Source: Grammothele lineata (lineage: Eukaryota; Basidiomycota; Agaricomycetes; Polyporales; Polyporaceae). Taken from it: DNA of 64,000 nucleotides. Numbering within the stretch: position 1 is the first letter of the stretch; each line of letters starts with the position of its first letter. The position numbers and the translations under genes were made by a program. Shown piece after piece: positions 11,050 through 23,129 of the stretch. The notes under the pieces were generated by a model that was given only the letters and a program-made list of their open reading frames with translations, ran no database searches and had not been told where the DNA came from. The stretch spans positions 62,001-126,000 of the forward strand of contig NDFF03000089.1 of the NCBI GenBank assembly GCA_002150815.3, written 5' to 3'.

Positions 11050-12687
11050 TTTCCTTTGCTGTAGGTTGTAACGCAAGATCGCGAAAGAATATTACTTGTA
11101 CGTTTGACTCACGGGAGACGGCCGCCCCATGCAAGTAACGTGCGCGAGGAGTTTACAAGTCTTTATACGATATCATCGTCTTGAACTCCTAGGTATCGTC
11201 GGCATGGGGCGAAAGGGATTTGACGTCGACGGACGCAAAGCCGGGAGGAGCGGGACGTGACCAACCGGGATGTCAACAAGCGCCCGTAGAGGTTCGCGCC
11301 CCTTCAGCGATACTTTTCCGCGTCACACGTGTCCCAGATCGGTTCCTCTATGCGCCTCCTCAGCAAAATCGTCCGAGCTCATGTATCAGTTCGAGCCGAT
11401 ATCAATAGGAACTTGTCCACTGGCGCGGGCGCCTATGTTTGAGTGCGCACTTCGTTCAGCTAAATACATAGTTTTACGCTACGTCTCTGAAGCACTGGCT
11501 CACGGATAATACACCAGGATAGCTCTAAAGACCTATAAATGCTTCATAAAATTGGTTTGCAAGGGGTAGGATGTCTGTGAGAGACTTCACAGCACATGCA
11601 GCGGGCGCGTCGCCATCCACGCGCTCCCACCCGAGTACATTGCAGACAGTGCATTTGCCATCCACTGAAACTCGTCACCATCACTCTACCCAAAACTTCG
11701 CTGGGAGGCGCCTAACTCCAGCAGCCACTTACAATTCAGCCTTCACTACGTGCGCCCTTCCAGCGCGGAATTGCCTCCCTCTCGCCTCCCCATTCCCGCA
11801 TTCCTGCTCAAGGCCCCGCCTCCTGCCGCCTACTGCCCGCCTATCTTCTTCGTGCGACGAACCCGAAGTCTACGCGCCCAGATGACCTTGAGGTGTGCTA
11901 GAAAAGTACGGAACACACGTTGCACGGTGCACACGTGGCACGACAGCTTATCGTAACGCTCATATACTAGGTTTCGCGCTCAGGTCGAGGTCGAGGCCGG
12001 AGTGCGTTTCCGGTCCACGTCCCGCGCTGTCTCTCCATACCTTTCCTCCGCTCTTGTTCCTCGTCGAGAGACACTCCTGTGCTGCCCATTTTCCTTGGTA
12101 CTTCCACTCTACCTCTGCTACTTATCGCTGTAGTCACACTGTGAACTAAGCTGTGAGCCCACTTCCTCATCTGGGTAGAGCTTGACGTGATCTCTGACTG
12201 CACTGTCCATCATGTCTCGATCGCCGCCCCTCATCTTCCTCTCTGCTCCCGTAGTGTTCGGATATCGTCGTGTTGTCTTCCTGCTATTGGTCATAGCAGT
12301 TGCGTACGGCGTGAAATGTAAGCTCTTTTTCCTCTTCTATCGACATCGTGACTGAGTGCACTCGTTATCGTATATCCATTGTATCTCGTTCTTACCCTTA
12401 ACTAATATCCCATTGACCAGAGCTCAGAGTGCATACACCTGCATTCGCTCCATATAGCTCCCAGATTTTGTCCCAGAAGTCGTATTTTCTCTGAAGAGAG
12501 CACCTGCGCGTCCTACCCGGTGGTCCAAGGGATTTGTTGCCCAATTTCAAGTGTCTAGTATCATCTCCCCTCTTCTACTGCGAGTGCTGGGCCTGCCACA
12601 GAATAGATTTCCACACTCCCGATCATCATCTGATTTTATCTACTCGTGCACCATCACGTCCGGTATACTGTCTTGGATTGCACGACC
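11050..12687. other. Intergenic, upstream of the first HET gene
   Basis: No conserved gene is seen. An ATG at 12212 opens a 35-codon hydrophobic peptide (MSRSPPLIFL...) spanning a plausible GT-AG intron (12318..12420), but the joined frame stops at the junction. I treat it as uncertain. Confidence 0.35.
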
Positions 12688-14901
12688 ATGTGGCTTCTCA
12701 ACACAAAAACTGCGAAGCTCAAGTTCTTCGCTCATCCAGAGCAAGCACCGCCCTATACTATTCTCTCTCACGTCTGGGGAAAGGAGTCTGAGGAGGACAC
12801 GTTTCAAACGGTCCAAGACGCCGCAAAGAAGTGCGAGGAGATACAGGAAAGACACACTTCCCTAGCTTGTAACATCAAACCACGTCTTACGTTGGAGGAG
12901 CTTCAGGATGTCGTTGAGCACCAGCAAGAGAAGATTGCTAGCTTGGAACGAATGATAATTGCGCTCTATGAAGGGCGATGTAACAGCTCTACCTCCACGC
13001 CAGATGATCTGCCCATGTTACCTATAACACTTGATGCCTACCCCAAGCTAAACATCACAAAACCCTTTCATGACACTCCTCCCACTCCCCGCGACTTTGT
13101 CTCGCTCAAGGTTCAAAATTTTCTCATTCAATCAGAGAAAAACGGGTTTGATTGGGCATGGGCTGACACCTGTTGCATCGACAAGACCAGCAGCACAGCA
13201 CTCACCGAGGCCATCAATTCCATGTTCCACTACTATGCTGTATCCTCCGTATGCTATGTCTATATGGCTGACGTTCCCTCAAATGGTGATCCGCGCAGTC
13301 AATCCTCTCTATTCAGAAGAAGCCGTTGGCACGAGCGCGGATGGACACTGCAGGAACTCCTCGCGCCAAAGGTGGTCCGTTTCATGTCACAGGATTGGAC
13401 CCTTCTTGGCGATAAATACGCCCTTGCGGAGACCCTGGAAGAGATAACTGCTATCCCCACTCCTGTTCTGCGGTTTGAACGAGATGTGACAGAATCCAGC
13501 GTGGCCACACGAATGTTATGGGCTGCTCGCCGAAAGACAACACGTGTCGAGGATGAAGCGTACTGCCTTTTTGGAATATTCGGTATCCACCTGCCCACTC
13601 TTTACGGAGAGGGAAACAACGCTTTCTACCGGTTGCAGCAGGAGATTCTAAGAACATTCACCGATACCAGTCTTTTTGCGTGGGGGCGTGCCGCCTATTG
13701 GACAAGTCGGTTCAATAAGCTGAATGACTGCATTTCTGACCTGGAGCTGAACAACTCTGGCGAATCAACGACCGCTCAAACACGTTCATATTTATTTACT
13801 CCTTCGCCCTCCTACTTCCTCAATGACGCCATTCTGTTCGGTACTGCATCTGTCTGTGAACCAGGAAGTATGGTGAGACCCTTCACTTTGGGTATGGAAA
13901 TCTCTCCGAGCTCACACCTTATTCGGTACCCTTAGACGTCAGTGATTTCTGGATTGGGTGTTGGTACCACTTCGTTTGACCCAACGCCGTGGGGCATTCG
14001 CGCTCATGTGCCTGTGTATCATCCTGATGTCTCCGGTGAACGAGTTGGACTGGTCTTATTGGGTAGCTCCAAAGCAAGTATACCAGGGCATCTTCTCCCA
14101 ACAGACTATCATGATCGTCGCCTCGGCCAATTTCACATCGGGCTCATCATCCACCACCGTGGTTGGGACTCAACTCGGACTCCCCAACACAGCATTCCCA
14201 CTTACTCCTGCTCAACAAGATTAGAACGTATCCTGTGCATCGAGCCCGATATCAGTAAAAAACTCGAGTGGACTTGGAAGGACATCTATCTCAACCCATG
14301 TCAGCCTGAATACAGAGTCTCAGACAAGTCAGACCCGTATGAATGTGTTGCACGCACGCGCATATATCCCTCCCCGCCTTTCATGCTGGACCCCTCATTC
14401 ATATGGAATATTGAGCGATACTCTCATCTCTCGCTTCAGTCTTCCACGTGCGCACCATCGGGTTCAATTGGAAGATGGGTTACCTTCACGTTTCGTCAGA
14501 CATGGCGTAACGTGAACCTCACGTTGAAGGTCAAAATGGGCCGTTGCAGTTTTGGTGTCCACCGGGGACGCAGCAAGGAGATGCCGCATTACTTTCTTCT
14601 GGACATATTGAAGAGTGAAGAAGAGGATACGGGCCCCACGCATAATTGCGACCGAGACCACGTCGTTCTCAGCGAAGTTGGGATTCCATGTGTTCTAATC
14701 AGCTCAAAGTGGAAAGACACGACATTGGAGGAGATCCTTGAAAACGCCATTGTGTTTACCTTCACTCCAAGCAAGCTGTACGAAGATGGCGGGACATTAC
14801 AAGTTGAATTTGGAGACGAGGGATGGAGGAACGAACAGCGTTTAACACCTATATTCCGGGACTTCACGGTGTTGGAGATATTGCATAGTATTCCATACTA
14901 G
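12688..14901 (+). CDS. HET-domain protein, copy A (716 aa)
   Basis: Heterokaryon-incompatibility (HET) family; members trigger cell death when genetically different hyphae fuse, or act in related immune-type responses. Exons are 12688..13872 and 13936..14901, phase 0. HET motifs in order: MWLLNTKT N-terminus, SHVWG (27-31), WAWADTCCIDKTSS (about 156), RGWTLQELLAPK (about 217), and DEAYCLFGIFG with PTLYGEG (about 295-308). Between SHVWG and WAWAD lies an insert of about 100 residues with a heptad-like segment (LEELQDVVEHQQEKIASLER). The C-terminal 320 residues form a second conserved domain (PEYRVSDKSDPYE, HNCDRDHVVL) shared by all four copies. Exon 1 is 1185 nt here and in copy B. It converges on the broken hydrophobin 285 bp downstream. 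Confidence 0.88.
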
Positions 14902-15186
14902 TATACTCCCACAATACAAATCACGCATTCTCCCCGGCCTTTCAAATCACTCGTAATGCGAGCCAGTATACGAGTGGCCCTGCGAAGGGCGGTTGAACCT
15001 GGATGCTCGTCGAATTGCCTGAGTCCAAGTCTTGAGTGCCACACTGTAGACGAGCTCATTACCGCAAATTTGAATGTCTCTGGCCCCTCGTACAATCGAA
15101 CTATATAAACGCGCAAGAAACTCCTTCAACTGTCCTATGATCTCTCGTTACATCTCCTCCTTGATCCTTCGATGGTAGTTGCGAAT

Positions 15187-15656
15187 TTAGGAGCTGAGAT
15201 CGACGGGGACACATCCGATAGCAGCAACGCCGCCTGCACCCAAATCAGCGTCAGTATAACGCGGACGTCGAAACCTCGCGAAAACTCACCGAAGCTGTTG
15301 TTCTGACAGCACACCACGCTGGCGTTGCTATAAGACCGAACGGTCAGAACATATTCACACCTCCTACGAGAAACAGATGAGGGCACGTACCAGCTCGCGC
15401 CGCTGCCGACGCCAACGACGCTGATCGCAGAGCACGTCAAACCCACGAGCGTGTCCACATCTTGTATCGTCACGCCCAAGCCGGCAAGGACCGACACGAT
15501 GCCCGGGTCGGATGCCTTCCCGGTGGTCTAACAGCACTGAACCGGGGCGGTCGAGCAGGAGCTCGCGGGCTCGGTGCCCCCGGAGCCGCCGGGCATGGGG
15601 GTGGCGCCTGCAAGGATGGTGAGGGTAGAGAGCGCGATGGGGAACTTGGCGAACAT
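15187..15656 (-). pseudogene. Class I hydrophobin with in-frame TAG after Cys3
   Basis: Exons on the minus strand are 15656..15391, 15327..15290 and 15233..15187, with intact splice sites and the family's 38-nt middle exon. It would encode 116 residues, as does its closest relative at 22563, but codon 43 is TAG (complement of 15528..15530). The intact relative has CAG (Gln) there, directly after the CC pair. Translation would end after 42 residues, leaving the signal peptide and three cysteines. All eight cysteines and the promoter TATA box are otherwise kept, so the break looks recent: a single C-to-T change. It could also be a strain allele or a base-calling error. It is partner of HET copy A. 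Confidence 0.82.
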
Positions 15657-15744
15657 TGTGGTGGTGTGGCGGTGTGGTGGTAGTTGTACTTAAACGGGTG
15701 CGGTGGGTGGTGTTTGAGTGAGGGATTGGGGATGAGGGGGAAGG

Positions 15745-15752
15745 GTTTTATA
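15745..15752 (-). promoter_or_regulatory. TATA box (TATAAAAC) of the broken hydrophobin
   Basis: It lies 89-96 bp upstream of the ATG at 15656, in the same position as the TATAAAAC box of the intact relative at 23122. The surrounding promoter is alignable between the two. Confidence 0.6.
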
Positions 15753-16915
15753 GGTCTCTCGACTCTGCGGCGTGGTGAGGTTTGAGCGTAGGACGGACGT
15801 TGACGCGAGCGTGATGTCATGAGCTTTGGGCGACGTCGCGAACGAGGACTCGAGGTCTGACGTCTAACTAGACGTACAGGTGCTGAACAATGCGCCGGCC
15901 GGACGTAGACTCGCGACGCGAACAGAGAACGGCAGACGAAGCTCAACAACTCGAACGACTCCGACGTCCCGCAAGCCGCCCTTTGAATGGAGTGACTACC
16001 CATGCCTCAATCTTACCACCTCGAGACCGTCGAGCACACGAGAAGTGGGGCACTGTGGATTCGGCACGGGCTGGACGGCGAGCGTCAGCGCAGCCGTACA
16101 TTCGAGCGCCACACACACACGAGACGTAGAAGTACCGTAGAGTGTCACCCAAATTCAGCGAGCGCGCTGGCGGGGTGTCAGGCGGGAGAAGCCGACCTCT
16201 TCCAGCTATGACGAGGCGAACACATGTTGCGGACAGGCCGAGCTGTTCCGGGTGATTGTGATGAGCGATGACTTGACCATGTCCGGAGATTAACGCACGC
16301 ACACGTTGCGGCGGGAATATCGCGGGAGGCGCCACTGGGTACAGCCGGACGCGCACAAAGGTACCGGTGCTGGTAGCCGGAATGGCTGGCAGGATAACAA
16401 GGCGCGGCTGACGGGGCAGCGCGTACACCGAGGTGTGCGTATGTGTTGACCGTGCCGGCCTGGTTTATTCTGGAGTGCCGTGCACCGATGGGGGTAAAAC
16501 GGCACAGAAGGGTGGAGAGAGCGCAAGTGAGCACGAGGAAAGACTCGAAAGACGTCGAGAGGCGGCCGGGGAGACTCCACAGCCACTGAATGGATGTACC
16601 TCGAAGGCTGGTTGCAGTGCCACAATACGAGGGCAATAAAGTTAACGGTCGGGCCGACGGCTTCATAGAACTCTAGGAAGCAACTCGGGAAGCGTAGAGC
16701 TTCGTACAGGGTTACGAGCAGATCGGCAGGCGGAGCGGACTTGATGGATAGGGTTACACTCATGCCGCACCTGCGGCTGAAAAGGACGACGTGTTTGAGG
16801 TGGTGGAGCGACGGTGTTCATGTCGTATCCCCGGCCTAGAATGGACGTGAGTCACGTTGAGCCAAGGAGCAGTCCCCAGCACATATGTAAACCCTCGGTC
16901 GTACCCGGAAACAAT

Positions 16916-16941
16916 CCCCAGCAAACACTCACCAGACGTTC
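16916..16941 (+). repeat. Relic of a hydrophobin 5' leader
   Basis: Twenty-five of 26 bases match the leader just upstream of the hydrophobin ATG at 25616 (CCCAGCGAACACTCACC followed by AGACGTTC). The match stops before the start codon and no hydrophobin coding sequence follows, so this is a leftover from a lost or transposed copy. Confidence 0.55.
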
Positions 16942-17750
16942 TATGGGCGCGCAAGCAAGAGGAACGAATCTGTAGAGAAGGTGAGCTACTTCACGGCGGA
17001 CGCTGTAACCTCTGCTGCCTCAGGCCCAAAGGCTGCGCAATTCGTTCGGTGTCGTCCGGGACATCAACGCGCTCGTTAGGAGCGGTCTTCTGAGAGACCT
17101 CCAGTGCAAAGCGGAGAGTGATATTACTTGCAGCTTTGGGCCTACGTCAGGAGGACAGCACCATCCCGCTCAATGAGCCGAGGGAGCGGTGCGACCGATG
17201 ACAGTGGCTGCATAATCTCGCGGTATGAACCCGGAGAAGAGTCTGCCACACAGGTTAGCGAGACAGTATGCACTGATCACCACGAAAATGTTCTCACATG
17301 TAGGAAAATGTTCGAGGCAAATCATCCCCTGGGCTCCGATGTGATACTCAGCGCGATTAGCGGACAAGACGATTAGACGAACCCTGAGTCGAAAACCGCG
17401 CCTGAGCGCTGGCGCTCGCTGGTGGGCGTTAGCGTTACCCGTCTCTGGTAACGTCACACTCAGTCACAAGCACGTGTGACCCGTTCGCGAATTTCTCCGT
17501 AGAGTGACGTCATCATCCCAGTTTCGCCTCGGACACTCAACTGCTTTGTTCCCTTCTCGAGTTGTTCCTCCCAACGTTCGCGTCGCCTTCGTCTGGATCC
17601 TCTGATTCACCATCAAGATCCCCATAATACTCATCACTCGCGTCCCCCGCTCACACGCCCTTCGTCTTGAGACCGCAACACCCAACTCACCGCTCCCAAG
17701 GCGACTCAACGGTCCCGCGTACACGCGCGTTCTCCGCCAGTCCACCGCAC

Positions 17751-18848
17751 ATGTCGCTTTCACTATGTATGTTATTTCCATCTCCGTTTTTTTCGCTTGT
17801 AGCGTGATTATCGTGCTTGCACGCTAGACGAACAGCCTCTCACGGGCGATCCCACGGAGACAGGCAATATCGGCGACAATATGTACGCCTATGATGGATC
17901 GACGGCGTGCACAAGCGCGAAATCAGAGTTTCGTTTCACTGGTGAGCCACATTTCGCAATTGCGAAGGAGCGTAAGGCTCACATACGCTGAAGGGCTCCC
18001 TCTGAGTCTTCCCCTTCGTCGATGAAGTTACTGGCCGTACCAGCCACGAAGTCTTCCTCGTAGTTGAAAGCGGGAGCAAGCTCATCTAGCTCTCCGGTAG
18101 TGTCAAGGGTACGTCTCCTTTTCCCTGTTCCACTCTTTTTCTTCTGGTCTCGGCTTCATGCCAACAACGTGTGCACAGAACCCTGCAACCCCCAAACCAC
18201 AGCATCCCACCGCTTCGCCTACGCTTACTTTGCGTTATGTGAATGTGGCGTGGATGGTATGTTTGCCCTAGCACAACGCTGCTGTCTTTGTGAACGGGGA
18301 TGCGGTGAGTTTCGAGACGCGTTCGAGAAATTGTGCAAGCGGCGGTGAGTTATGCATGTCTTCCCTTCTGAGTGGCTAACCTGACAACGTGTGCAGACAT
18401 CCTGCGGACTGTATCGTTGCTTCGCACCTGGTTCGCCCGGAATCGATGTTTGATATCTAGCTGTCCCAATGTCCAACATGTCATATAACTCGCGCACGAC
18501 GACGAGCTCGCCAAACAGACTTTTAGCCTGTTGGACTTGCGTATGAATGGGAAGGGTAAGGCTATCTCGGTCGCTCAACAAGCTATCATCCTCGAACCTG
18601 GCAGTAGTACTGACTTATCCAGGACAGCATTGACTCGGTCGGTCTGGCCTGCACCGTCCAAGGTACGTCTCTTGTACCTTCGCTCCGTACCTCCCTCTCC
18701 TTACATTCATCGCTTACACAGCATCCTGCAGCCTTACGTCAAGAGAGGGACAAGTGCGAGGCGCGGACTCTGCGGTGAGTCTTCTTTCTAGTGTAGGAGT
18801 GTTGAGGCTAATGAGTGTCGCAGATATCTACGGACCATTTCCAGTTAA
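17751..18848 (+). pseudogene. Multi-exon gene of unknown function, probably decayed
   Basis: A chain of exons keeps frame across several good introns: 17751..17766, 17828..17941, 18007..18108, 18179..18256, 18317..18344 and 18397..18460. The product begins MSLSLY then EQPLTGDPTETGNIGDNMY and includes VFPFVDEVTGRTSHEVFLVV and PCNPQTTASHRFAYAYFALC. A TAG at 18087..18089 interrupts exon 3, and a second stop ends the frame at 18460. Further protein-like exons follow (DELAKQTFSLLDLRMNG; HPAALRQERDKCEAR; final TAA at 18846). I recognise no family. Preserved splice sites with in-frame stops point to a recently inactivated gene; the exon assignment is tentative. It lies between HET/hydrophobin pairs 1 and 2. 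Confidence 0.42.
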
Positions 18849-20008
18849 CAAGGGGCAGACGTAGATGTAACGCGAGCTCAACGCGAGGGATATTAGGAAA
18901 TACCCGCAGGACTCCGTCACGTACTAGCAAATTATATTGAGTTCGGTCTGTGCTCATCGTCACGAAGAAATGATAATGCATACACTCAGCCATCATACCT
19001 CGATGGGGGTGCCTAATGGCGGTTGTACCGACGGACGGAGCTTGAAGGCTCTGCGACACTCTCGGACCACGCTCGCGCCGGGTCATAAGGTCTTCGTTCT
19101 TATACCAGCCTAGAGGTACGAGCGAATGACGCAGCAGCACGTGGTCAAGGTCTGGATCGCCTTCATCCTCGGATCGTCCCTACGGTATAGAAAGTGAGCG
19201 CGATAGGCTATCCCTGCCTTCAGTGTCTACAACGCCACTAACTTCTTATGCCTTCGCGGGTTGCGTGTGCAATCCCGACTCCAGTCGTCTTGCCTATCAT
19301 TCTGAACGTCTCGTTCGGAGCTTGTTCGCATCTGCCTAACACGACAGCTGGGCGCATGGAAGAGGTGATCAAATGGTGATCCAGGTATTGAGACCTCAAC
19401 AGCCCCTGTATCACCGACACGTGGCGCTCTGGTCCTAGGCCCTACGCCCAGGGGAGAGTCAAGGGCGAAGTGCGTATCAAACAGACGATTCGTGCTCGCT
19501 CTCAGCGTCTCTCGTCCACCACTCTGTATCCCGTCGTGTTCGTCCATCTCATTCTCAAAGCCCTGCGTAACCACTCGTACGTCAATCCTCCTTTCGACTG
19601 ATGTGTGCTCCTGTTCATGGTCGCTTACAGTTCTGTCATCTAAGTTCGTGTTCACACTCGTCCCCGGCGTCTCCGCATTCCACATCCGACGGAACCCCGA
19701 TCCCAGAGCGCCACGGCTCGTGCTTCCTCCCCAAATTCTTGTCTACCTCTCCGATACCGATCGCGAGTCCTTCTGTTTCCCATAGACATCTCAGAACTCG
19801 ACCTCCCTTCGCACCCTACAAATCCCGGAGCACGTCGGCCCGCGGGTTCTCCAAGTCGCGCGAGCATCTCTAAGACCTCTCGTTGCCGTAGAAGCCCCCT
19901 AGGCTGCGTATTCCTTCGACGTATCAGCACCACTCCCGTTTGTCGTTCGTCTCAAGGTGTCTTATACATTCCTATTACAACTGCAGGCCGCCCCGTCCAG
20001 TCTGAGCC
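18849..20008. other. Intergenic, upstream of HET copy B
   Basis: No supported gene. Open frames at about 19230-19870 on either strand overlap one another and have no recognisable motif. Confidence 0.4.
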
Positions 20009-22208
20009 ATGTGGCTTCTAAACACGAAGACAGCGAGGCTCAAATTCTTCACCCGCCCCGAGGATGCGCCTCCCTACGCCATTCTCTCTCACGTTTGGGG
20101 AGATGCTTCCGAAGAAGATACCTTTCAGCAGGTCCAGGATGCTGCTAAAAAGTGTGACGAGATGAGTCAAAGAAGCGTCACTCTCCCTGCCCAGGACAGC
20201 AAGTCACGTTTCACGGCAGTAGAGGAGCTCCAGGACGTCGTTGCCCAACAGCAGGAGAGGATAGATCGCTTGGAACGTCTGTTAATGGAGTACACGACGT
20301 CCTCTTCCTCAGAGAAACAACTCCCCCCACTTCCGTCGCATCCGTCCGATATTCCAGTTCGATCACATGCCCATGGCGAGTCGAAATCCGGCGTCTTTCC
20401 CGCTCCACGCGATCTCATCTCGTCGAAAATCCACAAGTTCCTTATTCACTCCGAAGCCAGCGGGTTCGACTGGGCGTGGGCGGACACTTGCTGCATCGAC
20501 AAGACCAGTAGCTCAGAACTTACCGAAGCGATAAACTCCATGTTCCGCTACTACGCCCTTTCCGCGGTATGCTTCGTGTACATGGCCGATGTTCCTAGCG
20601 GCTGTTATCCACGGGATGATGATTCGTTTGCGAACAGTCGCTGGCACCAACGTGGATGGACACTGCAGGAACTCCTCGCGCCCAAGGTAGTCCGCTTTAT
20701 GTCGCAGGATTGGATACTCCTCGGAGACAAGTATCAGCTTGCGGCGCGCCTCAGAGTCATCACAACTATTCCCCCGAGCGTTCTACGATTCGAGCAGGAC
20801 GTTACAGAAGTCAGCGTAGCAATGCGGATGTCGTGGGCCTCCCGCCGGAAGACGACACGCGTCGAGGACGAAGCGTATTGCCTCTTTGGAATATTCGGTA
20901 TTAACATGCCGACTCTCTATGGAGAGGGAAATAGGGCCTTCTACCGGTTGCAACAAGAGATCATGAAGACATCCGCGGACACGACCCTTTTCGCCTGGGG
21001 AGAGTACGCCGGATGCATTGATACCGTCCACGAAGTTGAACAGAACATTTTCGAGCTTGTACATCACAACTCGTCGAACCCGGAGGCGATCCGAATGTCT
21101 TCGCCCTTATTTTCTCCTTCTCCTTCATCGTTCAACTGGAGCGCCTGGTTTGAATTGGGTACACGGACATTCTATATCGACCTGGGAACGATGGTGAGGT
21201 TTTTGCCACACGCACTGCGCAACCCCTAAAATCATCGCATCTATTTATTATGTGAGCTGACGCATACTTCAACGTCATTAGACATCGAGGATCGACGGTG
21301 TGGACGTTCGTCCAGCTTCATTCAACTCAACGCAGAGGGGAGTTCGCGCTCACCTACCTGTACACCATCCCGGTGCCTCTCATTCAGAATATGCCATCGC
21401 GTTACTTGGCGGCGGAGAAACTGTCTGCGGCAAATACTACATTGGGCTCATTCTTCGTTGTCGTGACTCGGATGCCTCCCAAGATGCGGTACCTGTCTAC
21501 TGCTGCTTTTCCGTCTCGAAACGCCTCCTATACATTCCATCCAATGTGGGAAACGAGCTTGAGTGGCAGTCTAGGGACATCTTACTCGAACCGTGGCCCG
21601 AATATCGCGTTTCGGATCTTACAGACCCCTACGAACAGGCATCCCTCCTCAACGTAGGCCCCTATCCGCCACCCTTCGTCCTAGCACGATCTCTGATCAC
21701 GACCATTGAGCGACATTTCAACATCACCCTCTACGCTGTCGAGCAAACGCAATCGAACTCTCTGGAAGGCTGGACAACCCTCTGCTTCAACCGCATCCAG
21801 ATATTATTGATGCAAATCACCGTCAAGTTCGAATTTGGCGTCTGCTGTCGCCAGGCCCCTTCAGAAGGCGATGTCGAGCGGCATTACTTCCACGTGTTCG
21901 AGTACCTCCCCCCAGAATACGCTAATGAAGGTGAAGCCGAATACACACCCCATGATTGCGAGCGAGACCACATCCCGCTGGGCGAGAACAACAGCTCGTG
22001 CGTCGTCGTCAGCTCCCAGTGGGAAGGAAGGCAACCTGCGGAGATCCCTCGCGACGCCATCATGTTTTCGTTTAGGAAGAGCAAGATGTACGACGACGGA
22101 AATACGTTGGAAATGATGTTTGGAGATCAGGGGTGGAGGGAGAGACCGGACGTCGCGCCCGTTTTTCGTGACTTCACTTTCTTAGAGCACTTGTCTATCC
22201 CGCCCTAG
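20009..22208 (+). CDS. HET-domain protein, copy B (703 aa)
   Basis: Exons are 20009..21193 and 21282..22208, phase 0; exon 1 has exactly the length of copy A. HET motifs: MWLLNTKT, SHVWG (27-31), WAWADTCCIDKTSS (about 155), SRWHQRGWTLQELLAPK, DEAYCLFGIFG and PTLYGEG (about 304). The insert between the first two motifs has a coiled-coil-like segment (VEELQDVVAQQQERIDRLER) and a Ser/Pro-rich tail. The C-terminal domain carries WPEYRVSDLTDPYE and HDCERDHIPLGE. Incompatibility-type signalling is expected in the cytoplasm from family knowledge; no NACHT or WD40 repeats are present, so this is the short HET form. It converges on an intact hydrophobin 354 bp downstream. Confidence 0.9.
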
Positions 22209-22562
22209 CAGAACTCAACGAAAGAACAGACTCTCCGTACCACTTCTCATTGTATCAGAGTCATGCCGCCGGGTAATACAATTCATTGAAGGAAAGTCAG
22301 GAACGCCGCTGGTCTCCCGCGAGGATAACTTCATGTTGAAAGAGGTTGATGCGTAACGACAAGGAGGGTAGCACTCGCTCGAACCGCCGCGCCAAATGAA
22401 GGAACACGCAAACAGACTCAATCACGTCAAACTCGGTGAACACATGGCATACAAATCGGAAACGCGCATTCAACAAGCTTCTCCAAATCTGCTACGTGCA
22501 CCATCTCCTCGCTCTCTCGTCTCTGCTCATTCCTCCGTAGTAAATGGGCCGGGCCGTCCCGC

Positions 22563-23039
22563 TTAAGAGCTGAGGTCGACGGGGACGCAGCCGATAGACG
22601 CGAGGCCGCCTGGAGAGCAGTCAAACTCAGTACTGGGCTAAGCACGGCCGTCGGAGACAAGGTGCACTCACCGTGGCTGTTGTCCTGGCAGCACACCGCG
22701 CTGGCATCGCTGCAGAACGAAGTACATGTCAGCCTCCAAAGATACAGATCGGCAAAAAAACGCGGAGACATACCAAGAAGCGCCGCTGCCGACGCCGACG
22801 ACGGTGATCGCGGAGCAGGTCAGGCCGACGAGAGCATCGACGTCCTGGACGACGATGCCGAGGCTACCGAGGACATTGGAAATGGCAGGGTCGCTCGCGA
22901 AGCCGGTAGTCTGGCAGCACTGGACGGGGCCCGTCGTGCAGGAGCTCGCGGGCTCGGTACCTCCAGAGCCACCGGGGGTGGGGGTGGCGGCGGCAAGGAT
23001 GGTGAGGGCGGAGAGGGCGAAGGCGAGCTTGGCGTACAT
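22563..23039 (-). CDS. Class I hydrophobin (116 aa), partner of HET copy B
   Basis: Minus-strand exons are 23039..22774, 22709..22672 (38 nt) and 22609..22563, ending in TAA. The start MYAKLAFALS opens a signal peptide, followed by a Gly-rich spacer (TPGGSGGTEP) seen only here and in the broken copy at 15187. All eight cysteines are present: CTTGPVQCC, GLTC, Cys5 formed across intron 1, DASAVCC, and GCVPVDLSS at the end. It should be secreted and self-assemble into rodlet-type surface layers, as class I members do. The longer N-terminal open frame upstream is ignored because it runs through the TATA box. Confidence 0.92.
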
Positions 23040-23121
23040 GGCGATGGCGAGTTGGTACTTGAACAGGTGCGGTGTGCGGTGTGCGGTGTTCGAGTGAGAA
23101 GTTGGGGACGCGGCCGGCGAG

Positions 23122-23129
23122 GTTTTATA
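23122..23129 (-). promoter_or_regulatory. TATA box (TATAAAAC)
   Basis: It lies 83-90 bp upstream of the hydrophobin ATG at 23039 and is conserved in the duplicate promoter at 15745. Confidence 0.6.

Larger units (their letters stand above)
12688..16300. repeat. Segmental duplication unit 1: HET(+) / hydrophobin(-), left copy
   Basis: This unit matches 20009-23700 in gene order, orientation, exon lengths and hydrophobin promoter sequence. Beyond the hydrophobin start, diverged but alignable blocks continue (for example GGCACTGTGGA at about 16050 and 23438). The copies start 7321 bp apart. The boundaries are approximate. Confidence 0.7.
15657..17750. other. Hydrophobin promoter and remnant-bearing intergenic region
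   Basis: The first 600 bp or so is a promoter flank shared with the copy at 23040. The remainder has no supported gene apart from the leader relic at 16916. Confidence 0.4.

Noticed and set aside
12212..12480. Small hydrophobic peptide gene with an intron
   Set aside because: Joining the good donor and acceptor creates an immediate stop, giving only 35 residues with no support beyond the splice signals.
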